A stretch of 64,000 nt of DNA from Streptomyces aureus (GCF_000725495.1 NZ_KL647040.1:186001-250000), one strand, 5' to 3'. Shown: positions 16,863-26,303, counted from the first letter of the stretch. The notes: generated by a model not told the origin, from the sequence alone. Translations and numbers: made by a program.

Positions 16863-17270
16863 CGGTCGCAGGACGCCGGCTCCAGAGAAGGGTGTCTGTC
16901 GGCGGCCCTCGTGGGCCGGTCCAAGAGCGAGATCTGCTCGGATGACGCCATTGCGGGGACATCCATGCGTCGATTCTGGACGATGCCCATCAGGGAGTGC
17001 CTCGGGTTATCGGGCCCCCGGGTCGGCGACAGACAGGACAGGTACACCGGCCCAGGACCGTGCCCGGACCCGCGCTCCCATCGTCACAGCTGCGCCCGGT
17101 CGCCCAGGCCGCAGGCCCAGAGCAGCTGACTACTGGCGGCAAGTTGGGACCATGTACCTGGACCGGCAGCGTTGTCTGTGCCACGTCCCAAGTGCTTTCT
17201 CGTAGCAGGAGGGCACCTTCACTCCGACCTCGGATCGGGGCGTGTCAGTGGCTGGTGACAGGATCCAGGG
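16863..17270. other. Intergenic stretch without a supported gene
   Basis: Some 400 bp. Frames on both strands are open but lack biased codon use and recognisable motifs. The - strand part next to 16862 may contain the missing start of the preceding hypothetical gene. Nothing else is supported. Confidence 0.4.
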
Positions 17271-17891
17271 GTGCTGATCAAGGGATACGACGACGGCCCG
17301 CTGGTTGCAGGCGAGTCACTGCCGGCCCGTCCGGGCTTCTGGTCGAACTACCTCATGATGTGCTGCGACGGGGCTAGTGCCACACGTCCCGTTCCGGAGT
17401 GGTTCGGCGATGACGGCGCCGATACCGACGCCTTGTCCGAGGTCCTCTTCGATCCCGAACGCTGGCCGGTGTTCCGGGTACCGGCTGAAGACGGTCCCGG
17501 AGCTGTAGTGATCTACCGCAATCTGGTCGGCGACTACGGCATTGACTACCTCCTCACTCATCCGGGCCGGAGCCACGCCCGGCAGGTCGCCAGCTGGGAA
17601 GAAGAGCTGTCGGGGACCGGGCTGATGTGGGATGAACTGGTCCGCCTTGCCGACAGTCCGTCCCCTGGGGCCGAAGGTGTCGAGGATACGGCCGCCCGCC
17701 TCCTCCTGCTCCTCCCCCTCCTTGCCGACTCTGAAGTGCCAGAGCCGGCGCCGGTAAGGCTCAGTGCCGCTCTGACTTCGGTGGGGGCGCCTCAAGACAC
17801 CGCCTTCAGTACGGCGGAGCATCTGCTTGCACACCTGACAAGAAGATCGCACCACGATCCCACTTGGGCATCTCCGCTGAGCGGTAGCTGA
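17271..17891 (+). CDS. Hypothetical cytoplasmic protein
   Basis: 206 residues, GTG start at 17271, acidic, no signal peptide. An aromatic N-terminal domain ('GFWSNYLMMCCDG', 'VFRVPAEDGPGAVVIYRNLVGDYGIDYLLTHP') is followed by a helical, Leu-rich C-terminus. The pattern is seen in streptomycete hypotheticals that may be immunity-like, but no function can be assigned. A strong hairpin lies 170 bp behind it. Confidence 0.6.
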   Translation: MLIKGYDDGPLVAGESLPARPGFWSNYLMMCCDGASATRPVPEWFGDDGADTDALSEVLFDPERWPVFRVPAEDGPGAVVIYRNLVGDYGIDYLLTHPGRSHARQVASWEEELSGTGLMWDELVRLADSPSPGAEGVEDTAARLLLLLPLLADSEVPEPAPVRLSAALTSVGAPQDTAFSTAEHLLAHLTRRSHHDPTWASPLSGS

Positions 17892-18062
17892 AGAACCGCC
17901 TCGACGCTTGCAGCGCCGGAACCTGGAGATCGAGGTCAGGACGTCCGACGGCAGGCGGTGTCTGATGGAGTCGGGAATGATCTTCGCCCGGCAGATCCGC
18001 CGGACGGGCAGGATCCGTCGTTGCCGGTGGTGACGGCACGCCTCGGGACCGCGGTCCGCGCA

Positions 18063-18102
18063 GCCGTGGCCCCGCTGCCTGTACGGGCAGCGGGGCCACG
18101 GC
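18063..18102. terminator. Strong 17-bp hairpin (bidirectional terminator candidate)
   Basis: Arms 18063-18079 and 18086-18102 (GCCGTGGCCCCGCTGCC and its exact complement) form a perfect 17-bp stem with loop TGTACG. It lies between the convergent ends of the hypothetical gene (+) and the subtilisin gene (-). The rest of 17892-18353 shows no supported gene. Confidence 0.75.
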
Positions 18103-18353
18103 CTTGCAGCCCCCATGGGAGGCGCACGGTGAGCTGGACACCGGCCCAGGCCGTTCGCGGGTTTCCTGGGCGTCTCCGGCATGTGGGCCTCGACCGCGGC
18201 ATTCACCGCTGCCGAGGCCCGTACGCCGTCTGCCACCGAGCGGTTCGCAGCCCTGGCCGAACAAACCGCTGCCCGCCTGGTCTGTGGCCGTGGGCAAGGA
18301 GCTGTCATCGGTGCAGTGCGTAGTGTTGTGAGCGGGCGTTGCCGGGACCTGCC

Positions 18354-20153
18354 CTAGAAGGTCAGGTTCCAGGCGTCGATCTTGCCCGTGTCGGAGGCGG
18401 CGTTGTCGTTGACGCGCAGCTTCCAGGTGCCGTTCGCGACCTCCGAGGAGGCGTTCACGGTGTAGGTCTGGGCGATGTTGTCGGTGCTGCCGCCGGCGTG
18501 GTTGTGCAGCGTGTAGACGGTGCCGTCCGGCGCCACCAGGTCGACCTTCAGGTCACCGATGTAGGTGTGCTTGATGTCCACACCCACCTTGAGGGTGGCC
18601 GGGGCGTTGCCGGTCACGCCGGTTACGGCGATCGGGCTCTCCACGGTCGCGTTGTCGTTGATGGCGAAGTCCGCGAGGCTCTCGAAGTACTTGCCGGGCG
18701 GCGGGGTGGTCCCGACGGCCTTGAGGGCGTCGACCTGTCCTTCGCCGAAGAACGAGTTGTCGGCCGTCGTACCCGTGCAGCGGCTGTCCGAGGGGCAGGC
18801 GATGTCGTTGGCCTGGGCGGCCAGCTTGGCGCGGATCTGCGCCGGGGTGATGCCCGGGTTGGCGCTGGCGATGAGTGCCGCCACGCCGACCACGTGCGGG
18901 GTGGCCATCGAGGTGCCGCTCTTGCTGCCGTAGCCGCCGCCGGGGACGGTGGAGTACACGTTGCTGCCCGGCGCCGCGACGTCGATGACGTTCTGCCCGT
19001 AGTTGGAGAACGAGGCCTTGGTGACGCCCGTGCCGTTGGCCGCGACCGTGACCACGCCCGGCAGCTCGGTCGGGATGTCGAGGCAGGCGTTGGTGATCGT
19101 GCGGGTGACCGGCGTCGAGTCGTTCGGGCTCGCGGAGTCGGTTGTCTTGTGGGCGAGGTCGTAGTTCTCGTTGCCCGCTGCGGCGATCTGGAGGGAGCCC
19201 TTGCCCTCCGCGTACTCCTGGGCGCGCTTGACGCCCTCGATGATGGCGGCCTGGTCGATGTTGTCCGGGCAGTTGAACTGCCACGGGTCCGTGTAGTAGC
19301 TGTTGTTGGTGACCTTGAAGCCGTGGTCACCGGCCCAGACGAAGCCGCAGATGGTGTTCTCGGCGAAGAAGAAGGAGTTGCCCGGCTCGGCGACCCGGAC
19401 CGCGGCGATCTTCACCCCGGGGGCCACGCCGACGACGCCCTTGCCGTTCTTGGCCGCGGCGATGGTGCCCGCTACGTGGGTGCCGTGCGTGTCGACGTCC
19501 CGCCAGGCGCCGACACGGGTGTCTGGCTTGCCGTAGGCGCAGGAGACCGAGTCGGCCGCGTCGAAGTTGGGCGCCAGGTCCTGGTGCTGGTCGTCCACAC
19601 CGGTGTCCAGGATGCCGACCGTGACGGAAGCGGAGCCCGGGTTCACGGCCCAGGCCTGGTCGGCCTTGATCTGGCTCATGTCGGCCCGGACCGGTTCTCC
19701 GGCCGGGGTCGAGGCCTGGGCCGGATTGGCCGGGAGCGCCGGGTTGTAGGCGTCGGCCGGCACGTCCGAGGTGCGCGTTGCGCCGACCTGCTGGACACCG
19801 GCGACGCCTCGCATGGTGGCGGCGAATCCGCTGGACGCCGAGTGGGCGACGATCACGCCGATCGCGTCGAAGTTGGAGAAGACGGTGCCTCCGTTGGCCG
19901 CGATCGCGGAGCGGACCGCCGAACTGTCACCGGGGGCGGTGATCACGAGATAGGCACGCGTGCCGGCCACCCAGGCCGCACTCTGGGAAGCCGGCACGGC
20001 GGCCGGAGCGTGGGCCTTGGCGGCCGGCGCGGGGGAGGGGCCGACGGGAAGCGTGCCCGCGAGGGCGCCCGGGGCGCCGAACGCGAGGGCGGCGCCGAGC
20101 GTGGCCGCCAGGACCAGCGTGCGTCTAGGCCGGCTGGATATGTGGGGTATCAA
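18354..20153 (-). CDS. Secreted subtilisin-like serine protease with P-domain
   Basis: 599 residues. A Sec signal peptide (basic 'RPRRT', hydrophobic core, 'GALAG') is followed by a propeptide of inhibitor-I9 type (about 40-150). The S8 catalytic domain has Asp183 ('GILDTGVDD'), His223 ('DTHGTHVAG') and Ser415 ('GTSMATPH'), with the oxyanion Asn in 'TNNSYY'. A C-terminal proprotein-convertase P-domain (about 500-599, beta-sandwich ending 'IDAWNLTF') stabilises the enzyme. The start is inferred as TTG 20153: GGAGG lies 5 nt upstream and the signal peptide begins there, whereas no ATG fits. An extracellular endopeptidase, probably nutritional or developmental. Monocistronic. Confidence 0.92.
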   Translation of the reverse strand: MIPHISSRPRRTLVLAATLGAALAFGAPGALAGTLPVGPSPAPAAKAHAPAAVPASQSAAWVAGTRAYLVITAPGDSSAVRSAIAANGGTVFSNFDAIGVIVAHSASSGFAATMRGVAGVQQVGATRTSDVPADAYNPALPANPAQASTPAGEPVRADMSQIKADQAWAVNPGSASVTVGILDTGVDDQHQDLAPNFDAADSVSCAYGKPDTRVGAWRDVDTHGTHVAGTIAAAKNGKGVVGVAPGVKIAAVRVAEPGNSFFFAENTICGFVWAGDHGFKVTNNSYYTDPWQFNCPDNIDQAAIIEGVKRAQEYAEGKGSLQIAAAGNENYDLAHKTTDSASPNDSTPVTRTITNACLDIPTELPGVVTVAANGTGVTKASFSNYGQNVIDVAAPGSNVYSTVPGGGYGSKSGTSMATPHVVGVAALIASANPGITPAQIRAKLAAQANDIACPSDSRCTGTTADNSFFGEGQVDALKAVGTTPPPGKYFESLADFAINDNATVESPIAVTGVTGNAPATLKVGVDIKHTYIGDLKVDLVAPDGTVYTLHNHAGGSTDNIAQTYTVNASSEVANGTWKLRVNDNAASDTGKIDAWNLTF

Positions 20154-21062
20154 TGCGTCCTCCGGAGACGGCCCAGCCGTGCTGATGGCACCGACGGGGC
20201 CGTACGAAACGAGTGGTGGATGCAAGATGTCAGGTGCATGCTCCCGCGCGGAAGTACCTTTCCGTACAGGGGCGTTACAGGGGAATGGCTGAAAAAAGAC
20301 GCACTCCGGGCGTCGGGGGGTTGGGATCCATCGCGAGCTCGACGACGTCGACGGCGCCCTGGCGTATTCCGCGGACCGGGTGCCGGCCATCGACGGGGTG
20401 GACCGACTGCGGGCGTAGTGGCTGACTGAGGTGCGCCCCGCAGGTCGGTGACGAGCCCGCCGACAAGCAGGCCGTGCTGCTGCCCAGCCGCCGGCCCACC
20501 CTCGAGGGTGGGCCGGCGGCTGGCATGTGCGGTCCTCCGCGGGACGGAGCCCAGCGTCCGGAACCCGTGCCACTTGGGCTCCACGGCGCCGACCGGCCGC
20601 AGAGCCACCGCAGCCTGACTGCTTCCCCCGTGTCGGGCACCGACAGGGTTGCGGGGAAGGCGGTGACATCCCTCACGTGCCCGGTTTCCGTCAACGTGCC
20701 GCGATAGTACGTGGCGTGTGGCGGAAATAAGTGGATCTGGCATATGGAAGCAGGCATACGGGGCATCTCGGCCGGGTTCACCGGCCTGGGCCACCTGCCT
20801 CGATGCGCGGGACCGTCTCAGCCGCCCTTCTGACGGAGTGTGAGGCGCCGTCGGCGTCCGGCGCGGCGGCCCGGCACAATCCCGGGCCGGATTCAAAGGT
20901 GCCCGCATCTACTAGGCGAGGTAGTGGAAGCCCCCGTTGTCTCACCCTCCTGAGGCTTTTAACAATGACGGCCCCGCAAGGCGTCCCCGAAGGCCAAGCG
21001 CAGTGTCTGTGCGCAACCAAGCCCGCCGGAGGCGCAAGGAGAGTCGACCGAACGAGGTCCGC
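20154..21062. other. Long intergenic region upstream of protease and CAP genes
   Basis: About 900 bp between two divergent secreted-protein genes. It holds a 40-nt perfect palindrome (20484-20523) and an 8-bp stem CGGCCCGG/CCGGGCCG (20867-20889). A - strand frame around 20500-20780 has a protein-like opening ('YYRGTLTETGHVRDVTAFPATL' style residues) but no proper continuation; it could be a gene remnant. No other gene is supported. Confidence 0.4.
20484..20523. terminator. 40-nt perfect palindrome, terminator-like
   Basis: Left half 20484-20503, CCAGCCGCCGGCCCACCCTC, is exactly complementary to 20504-20523, centred on CTCGAG, with no loop spacer. It could form a very stable hairpin on either strand. 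It lies in non-coding DNA, 330 bp upstream of the protease start; orientation of the transcript it would end is unclear. Confidence 0.65.
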
Positions 21063-21896
21063 ATGAGGAACCACCGGAAGCACGGCAGGAAGACGCGCCG
21101 CCGGCCCATAGTCGTCGCCGTCCTGGCGATGGGGGCGGTGGCGGTGCCGTCAGCCGCGATGGCGTGCATGGGCGACGAAGGAGCCGAGGCCGGCACCGCC
21201 ACGTCCTCCCGTCCCTGGACGGACGGGAGGAAGACGTCCTGGGACGAACGCCGGACGGACGGGAGAAAGGGGTCCTGGGGCGGGCACCGGGGACGGCACG
21301 TCCGGACCACGAAGCCCACGGTGACGGCTTCGTCCTCGGCCTCTCCGACGACCTCTCCCAGGACCGAGGCACCCGCTCCGAAGAAGTCCAAGGCGCCCGT
21401 CTCGAAGGCGACCACCCCGCCGGCCCCGAAGGTGACCGCCGTGCCCCCTTCGACGAAGACCGCGGCACCCAAGCCGCGTACCACTGCGGCTCCCGCCGCA
21501 GGCACGGCGACCCCCGCGTCCGCCGCCGTAGCCCGCGTGGTCGCACTGGTGAACAGCGAGCGAGCCAAGGCCGGTTGCTCCCCGGTCACCCTGAACACGA
21601 AGCTCTCTCAGGCCGCCCAGGCCCACAGCGCCGACATGGCGAGCCACAACACCATGTCGCACACCGGTTCCGACGGGTCCGACCCGGGACAGCGGATCAC
21701 GAGCGCGGGCTACCTCTGGAGCACCTACGGCGAGAACGTGGCGTACGGGTACTCCACGCCCGAGCAGGTCATGGCGGGCTGGATGGCCAGCGCCGGCCAC
21801 AAGCGCAACATCCTGGACTGCGGCTTCAAGGAGATCGGCGTGGGGGTGGCCCAGCCCGGCAACTACTGGACGCAGGACTTCGGCACGGCCCGCTGA
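21063..21896 (+). CDS. Secreted CAP/SCP-domain protein
   Basis: 277 residues. Basic N-terminus and signal peptide (about 1-35, cleavage after 'SAAMA'), a repeated 'DGRK-SW' segment, then a long Pro/Ala/Thr/Lys linker (about 80-150). The C-terminal CAP domain (about 155-277) has 'VNSERAKAGCSPVTLNTKL', 'HSADMASHNTMSHTGSDG', 'YGENVAYGY' and 'GHKRNILDCGFKEIGVG'; the conserved His/Glu cavity residues are present. Bacterial CAP proteins are secreted and mostly uncharacterised. ATG 21063 with GAGG 5 nt upstream; the frame is open earlier, but that part lacks a signal-peptide start. Confidence 0.88.
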   Translation: MRNHRKHGRKTRRRPIVVAVLAMGAVAVPSAAMACMGDEGAEAGTATSSRPWTDGRKTSWDERRTDGRKGSWGGHRGRHVRTTKPTVTASSSASPTTSPRTEAPAPKKSKAPVSKATTPPAPKVTAVPPSTKTAAPKPRTTAAPAAGTATPASAAVARVVALVNSERAKAGCSPVTLNTKLSQAAQAHSADMASHNTMSHTGSDGSDPGQRITSAGYLWSTYGENVAYGYSTPEQVMAGWMASAGHKRNILDCGFKEIGVGVAQPGNYWTQDFGTAR

Positions 21897-21945
21897 CCTT
21901 CAAGGGGCCCACGCCCGGCACGGCCCGCCGACAATCCTGCCGGCT

Positions 21946-21976
21946 GCGGCCCCTCCGCTCGGTCCGGAGGGGCCGC
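21946..21976 (+). terminator. Terminator hairpin after CAP gene
   Basis: GCGGCCCCTCCG (21946-21957) pairs perfectly with 21965-21976, a 12-bp stem with a 7-nt loop, 50 nt after the stop codon. Confidence 0.75.
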
Positions 21977-22629
21977 GGTCGGCGTGCGTGCAGTTCTGTC
22001 CAGAGCGCAGGAACTGCGCGAGCCCGGGTCGCCGACGAAGAAGTGACTTGAGGGCCCCGATGCTGGGCACAGAAAGACCCCGCTGGTCGTGGTCTACGGC
22101 GACAGCGTTTCAAGGGAGTCGTCCGTCGCGGCCGGCCGGCGTAAGCGGTTCGGCAGCGGCCTGGCCCTGGTCGGCCAGGACAACCTCCGCCGCCTCGTGC
22201 TCCGGCCCTCAAGCCCCTCGTACTGGAGGGATCAGTGGTGGCTCCACTTCGCTCCGGTGCGAGGAGGCTACGTGTTCACGATGCCGTCGGTGGTGTGCAG
22301 CCCGCAGGCGATGCGCCTGCCTGCGTCGCGCTCGGGTTCGTCGTCCCACATCGGCGCCATCGGCTCATCCGCTCTTCGTGCAGCGGCTGCACTCGCAGGG
22401 CGGGAACGCGACTACGACTTCGACCGCGTTTCCAGGAGCGGACCGGACGCGGTTTCTGACGCCCACTTCGACTCCTCACCCGCCCGTCCTCGGCGTGTCT
22501 CCGGCGCGAGCCGATTGTGGCGGGATGCTGTTGCGCTATGTGCATTGAGTTTTGTATTGCACAACAAAATGGACGGCTCGGAGTGCCCGCTGGATGCCTT
22601 GACAAGGGTTCTGGTCGACCTCAAACTGG
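21977..22629. other. Non-coding stretch upstream of the betaine island
   Basis: About 650 bp with no supported gene on either strand. Base composition becomes less GC-rich from about 22540, where the promoter region of the ferredoxin gene begins; 22530-22546 contains a weak copy (9 of 12 arm positions) of the island's 17-bp inverted repeat. Confidence 0.45.
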
Positions 22630-22630
22630 C

Positions 22631-22647
22631 GTTGCGCTTATCGCAAT
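22631..22647. promoter_or_regulatory. Candidate IclR operator, site 1
   Basis: GTTGCG-CTTAT-CGCAAT matches the consensus GTTGCG-N5-CGCAAC at 11 of 12 arm positions, 27 nt before the Rieske ferredoxin start. A second shared element, GGTGCGTATAG on the reverse strand, follows at 22653-22666. Confidence 0.7.
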
Positions 22648-22674
22648 CCGTTTCGCTATACGCACCGAGGTGTC

Positions 22675-23037
22675 ATGATGATTCCCGCGTGCCGTCTCGC
22701 GGATCTCCCGCGAGGAGAGGCCCACCGGCTCGACACAGATCCGCCGGTCTCGGTGTTCCACACCGACGAAGGCGAACTCTTCGCCATCGACGACACCTGC
22801 ACCCACCAGGACGCCTCGCTCGCCGACGGCTGGCTGGAGGGCTGCGAGGTGGAATGCCCCCTGCACGCCTCGAAGTTCGACCTCAGGACCGGTGCGGTCG
22901 ACTCCCCGCCGGCCAAGCTCGCGGTCCGGACCCACGAGGTCGTCGTGGAGGAAGGCGTGATCCAGGTCCGGTTGTCCGCGGCCGCCCCCAACCCGCCGCC
23001 CTGCGTCGCAGCCCGGCTCGCCGGCGGACCCGGGTGA
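22675..23037 (+). CDS. Rieske 2Fe-2S ferredoxin
   Basis: 120 residues (ATG 22675, or ATG 22678 one codon later). Rieske cluster ligands are Cys42/His44 ('CTHQ') and Cys61/His64 ('CPLHASKFD'). It carries electrons from the FAD reductase encoded next, whose GTG start overlaps this stop (GTGA), to the Rieske oxygenase at 24366. So the oxygenase here is a three-component system rather than the two-component GbcAB type. First gene of a short operon behind operator site 1. Confidence 0.9.
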   Translation: MMIPACRLADLPRGEAHRLDTDPPVSVFHTDEGELFAIDDTCTHQDASLADGWLEGCEVECPLHASKFDLRTGAVDSPPAKLAVRTHEVVVEEGVIQVRLSAAAPNPPPCVAARLAGGPG

Positions 23038-24236
23038 GGACCGTCGCCGTGGTCGGCGCCTCGCTGGCCGGTCTGTCGGCGGCGCGCTCTCTGCGGAGGC
23101 AGGGCTTTGACGGGCGGCTGGTCGTCATCGGTGACGAACTCCACCGCCCGTACGACAGGCCCCCGCTGTCCAAGGAGTTCCTGGCCGGCACCCTCGGCGA
23201 GGCGGATCTCGCGCTGGAGACGGACGACGAGGACCTGCGGGCTCAGTGGCTGCTGGGCGCCCGCGCGACCGGACTCGACCGTGCCGAGCGCGCCGTCCGG
23301 CTCGCCGACGGGCGGGAGGTCCGCGCCGACGGCATCGTCATCGCGACCGGCGCGGTGGCGCGTACCCTGCCGGGATCCGGAAGCCTGGCCGGGGTGCACA
23401 CCCTGCGCACCCTGGACGACGCCCGCGCCCTGCGGGAGGAACTGGCGAGCGGCGGACGGCTGGTGGTGATCGGCGGCGGCTTCATCGGTGCCGAGGTCGC
23501 CTCCACCGCACACGCCCTCGGGCTGGACGTGACGATCGTCGAGGCGGCCCCCACTCCGCTGGCCGGACCGATCGGCGCGGCCATGGGCGGCATCGTCTCC
23601 ACCCTCCATGGGGACCACGGTGTAAGGCTGTTGTGCGGCGTGGGGGTCAAGGGGCTGAGGGGGGACGAGCGAAGCGGGACGAGGGTTTCCCCGGACGGAG
23701 CCCGGGGGAGGGTGGACGCCGTCCTGCTCGAGGACGGCCGCAGCATCTCCGCCGACATCGTCGTCGTGGGTGTGGGCGCACGCCCGTGCGTCGAGTGGCT
23801 TGAAGGATCCGGCGTCGAACTCGACAACGGCGTCAAGTGCGGCGCCGACGGCCGTACCAGCCTGGCCGGCGTGGTCGCGGTCGGTGACTGCGCCAACTGG
23901 TACGACCCCCGCGCGGGCGCCCACCGCCGCGTTGAGCACTGGACCGGTGCGCGTGAGCGTCCCGACGCCGCCGTCGCCACACTGCTGGCGGGCGGTGCGG
24001 TGGAACCGGGTGTGCCCCGGCCGCCGTACTTCTGGTCCGACCAGTACGGCGTGAAGATCCAGTTCGCCGGCTACGCGGCGGCGGCCGACAGTGTGGCCAT
24101 CGAGGCGGGCACCGCGGACGACCGCGACGTCCTGGCCGTCTACCGGCGCGCCGGAGTTCCGGTCGCCGTGCTCGGGATGAACCAGCCCCGGCTGTTCACC
24201 CGTTGGCGCAAGCAGCTCGCCGCCGCGGGCTCTTGA
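23034..24236 (+). CDS. FAD-dependent ferredoxin reductase
   Basis: 400 residues, GTG 23034. An FAD-binding motif at the start ('VVGASLAGLSAARSLRRQG'), the 'RPYDRPPLSKEFL' loop, an NAD(P)H motif 'VIGGGFIGAEVASTAHALG' (about 143-161) and the C-terminal FAD motif 'VVAVGDCANWYD' identify the BphA4/rubredoxin reductase family. It oxidises NADH and reduces the Rieske ferredoxin encoded upstream, with which it overlaps by 4 nt. Confidence 0.92.
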   Translation: MRTVAVVGASLAGLSAARSLRRQGFDGRLVVIGDELHRPYDRPPLSKEFLAGTLGEADLALETDDEDLRAQWLLGARATGLDRAERAVRLADGREVRADGIVIATGAVARTLPGSGSLAGVHTLRTLDDARALREELASGGRLVVIGGGFIGAEVASTAHALGLDVTIVEAAPTPLAGPIGAAMGGIVSTLHGDHGVRLLCGVGVKGLRGDERSGTRVSPDGARGRVDAVLLEDGRSISADIVVVGVGARPCVEWLEGSGVELDNGVKCGADGRTSLAGVVAVGDCANWYDPRAGAHRRVEHWTGARERPDAAVATLLAGGAVEPGVPRPPYFWSDQYGVKIQFAGYAAAADSVAIEAGTADDRDVLAVYRRAGVPVAVLGMNQPRLFTRWRKQLAAAGS

Positions 24237-24283
24237 CGCGGCCTCTGAGTCATTTCCCGCTGCGGTCATACATGGCATGCAGC

Positions 24284-24300
24284 GTTGCTCCATGCACAAC
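24284..24300. promoter_or_regulatory. Candidate IclR operator, site 2
   Basis: GTTGCT-CCATG-CACAAC, 10 of 12 arm positions of the island consensus, 65 nt before the gbcA-like start. It lies within a wider inverted repeat AGCGTTG/CAACGCT. Confidence 0.6.
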
Positions 24301-24365
24301 GCTGTCCGGAGTCGTCCTCCGGGCGCGTGAATGGCCCCTCCACGACGTTTCCCGAGGAGTGCACC

Positions 24366-25496
24366 GTGACCTCGACCAGCCTGCCGGACAGTCTGATCGC
24401 CACCCTCCCCGGCTCCTCCTACAAGGATCCGGGGATCTTCGCCCAGGAACAGGAGCACATCTTCGAGACGATGTGGTTCTGCGCCGTGCGTTCCTCGGAG
24501 CTGACGAAACCCGGTGCCTTCCGGACCGTGGAGGTCGGCCGCGAGAGCATCCTGATCACGCGGGCGCGGGACAACTCCGTACGCGCCTTCTTCAACGTCT
24601 GCCGGCACCGCGGCGCCAAGCTCCGCACCGAGGAGTCCGGCGAGGTCAAGCGTGCCTTCCAGTGCCCGTACCACGCCTGGACCTACGACCTGGACGGCAG
24701 GCTCGTCGCGGCGCCCAACCTCACGAAGATGCCCGACGTCGGCCGCACCGAGTTCGGCCTGGTGAGCGTAGCCACCCGCGAATGGCTCGGCTACGTCTGG
24801 GTCTGCCTGGCAGAGAACCCGCCCTCCTTCGAGGACGACGTCGTCGGAGAGGTCGTCGGCCGGCTCGGCGACGCGGAGTCGATCGAGCACTACGACATCG
24901 GCGGCCTCGCGGTCGGTAAGCGGATCGTCTACGACGTCAAGGCGAACTGGAAGCTCATCATCGAGAACTTCATGGAGTGCTACCACTGCGCCACGATCCA
25001 CCCCGAACTCACCGAGGTGCTCCCCGAGTTCGCCGACGGCTACGCTGCTCAGTACTACGTGGGCCACGGCGCCGAGTTCGGTGCGGAGGTCCAGGGCTTC
25101 ACCGTCGACGGCTCGGAGGGCCTGGACCGCATACCCGGAGTGTCCGACGACCAGGACCGTCGCTACTACGCGATCACCGTCAAACCGCAGGTCTTCATCA
25201 ACCTCGTCCCCGACCACGTGATCTTCCACCGGATGTACCCGGTGGCCGTCGACCGCACGATCGTCGAGTGCGACTGGCTCTATCTTCCGAACGTCGTCGA
25301 GAGCGGCAAGGACGTCAGCCGGTCCGTGGAGCTCTTCGACCGGGTCAACCGCCAGGACTTCGACGCGTGCGAGCGCACGCAGCCAGGGATGAGCTCCCGG
25401 ATGTACGCCAAGGGCGGGGTGCTGGTGCCCAGCGAACACCACATCGGTGCCTTCCACGACTGGGTGAACAGGCGACTCGGTGCTCCCCGGCCGTAG
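24366..25496 (+). CDS. gbcA: Glycine betaine monooxygenase, Rieske oxygenase (GbcA-like)
   Basis: 376 residues. Rieske domain ligands Cys79/His81 ('CRHRGAK') and Cys100/His103 ('CPYHAW'); the mononuclear iron site is in 'NFMECYHCATIHPEL' (His-x4-His). This is the layout of the aromatic-ring-hydroxylase-like oxygenases that N-demethylate quaternary amines (GbcA, stachydrine demethylase). The surrounding betaine, dimethylglycine and sarcosine genes make glycine betaine to dimethylglycine plus formaldehyde the likely reaction. GTG 24366 has GGAG 8 nt upstream. It converges with the IclR gene, with 9 nt between stops. Confidence 0.9.
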   Translation: MTSTSLPDSLIATLPGSSYKDPGIFAQEQEHIFETMWFCAVRSSELTKPGAFRTVEVGRESILITRARDNSVRAFFNVCRHRGAKLRTEESGEVKRAFQCPYHAWTYDLDGRLVAAPNLTKMPDVGRTEFGLVSVATREWLGYVWVCLAENPPSFEDDVVGEVVGRLGDAESIEHYDIGGLAVGKRIVYDVKANWKLIIENFMECYHCATIHPELTEVLPEFADGYAAQYYVGHGAEFGAEVQGFTVDGSEGLDRIPGVSDDQDRRYYAITVKPQVFINLVPDHVIFHRMYPVAVDRTIVECDWLYLPNVVESGKDVSRSVELFDRVNRQDFDACERTQPGMSSRMYAKGGVLVPSEHHIGAFHDWVNRRLGAPRP

Positions 25497-25505
25497 CCGG
25501 GCGGA

Positions 25506-26303
25506 TCAGCCCAGGTAACCCATCCGATGGCTGATCTCCTCCGCGCCCTTGACCAGCACCGGGGCGAGTTCGTGCAGGCGCTCCTCGGTGAACCGGTACG
25601 CGGGTCCGGAGGCACTGAGTGCCGCGATGACCTCGCCGTGCCGGTCACGCACCGGCGCGGCCATGGCGTGGAGCCCGACCTCCAGCTCCTCCAGGGTCCA
25701 GGCGTAGCCGCGCGCCCGGGCCTCGGCGAGGTTCTTCTCCAGCTTCGTCTTCGAGGTCAGGGTGTGCGGGGTGACCTTCTTCAGGCCGGCCTCGGCCAGC
25801 AGCGCGGCGCGCTCCTTGGCGGACAGATGCGCCAGCAGGACCTTGCCGCTGGAGGTGGCGTGCAGCGGGGTCAGCTGGCCGACCCAGTTGTGCGCGGTCA
25901 CGGCCCCCGGGCCGCGCACCTGGTAGAGGTTGATCGCGTAGTGCTCCTGCATCACGGCGACGTTGACGGTCTCGCCGATCTCCTCGGCGAGCCGCTCGCA
26001 GACCTGGCGGCTCTGTTCGGTGACGTCGATGCGCCCCGTGGCCGCACCTGCCAGGCGTACGATGCCGAAGCCGAGGCGGTACTTGCCGCGCTCACCCGCC
26101 TGCTCCACCAGACCACGTGCCTCCAGGGCGCCGAGCAGTCGGAACGCGGTCGACTTGTGGACATCGATCTCGGCGGCCACTTCGCTGACGCCGGCCTCGC
26201 CACGCTGGGCCAGGATCTCCAGCACGCTGATGGCGCGGTCGACGGACTGCACTCCGCCGGACTGCGGACCTGTGGTTTCACTGTCTGGGCCGTAGTTGCT
26301 CAC
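25506..26303 (-). CDS. IclR family regulator of the betaine island
   Basis: 265 residues from GTG 26303. N-terminal winged HTH (about 18-80: 'VDRAISVLEILAQRGEAGVSEVAAEIDVHKSTAFRLL' type) and C-terminal IclR effector domain with 'NWVGQLTPLHATSSGKVLLAHL' and 'GYAWTLEELEVGLHAMAAPVRD'. It is divergent from betA and central in the island. The repeated 17-bp inverted repeat upstream of the island's promoters is its probable binding site. Effector could be choline, betaine or a demethylated product. No Shine-Dalgarno is seen; ATG starts further upstream give non-family sequence. Confidence 0.9.
   Translation of the reverse strand: MSNYGPDSETTGPQSGGVQSVDRAISVLEILAQRGEAGVSEVAAEIDVHKSTAFRLLGALEARGLVEQAGERGKYRLGFGIVRLAGAATGRIDVTEQSRQVCERLAEEIGETVNVAVMQEHYAINLYQVRGPGAVTAHNWVGQLTPLHATSSGKVLLAHLSAKERAALLAEAGLKKVTPHTLTSKTKLEKNLAEARARGYAWTLEELEVGLHAMAAPVRDRHGEVIAALSASGPAYRFTEERLHELAPVLVKGAEEISHRMGYLG

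Noticed and set aside
18339..20429. A 696-codon + strand frame across the subtilisin gene
   Set aside because: The - strand holds a complete S8 protease with catalytic triad; the + strand frame has no motif.
20154..20669. N-terminal extension of the protease to an ATG far upstream
   Set aside because: The extension is not hydrophobic or family-like and would place the signal peptide internally; TTG 20153 has an ideal ribosome site.
22656..25457. A 933-codon - strand frame opposite the ferredoxin, reductase and oxygenase genes
   Set aside because: Same reason: antisense shadow of three genes with intact catalytic motifs.
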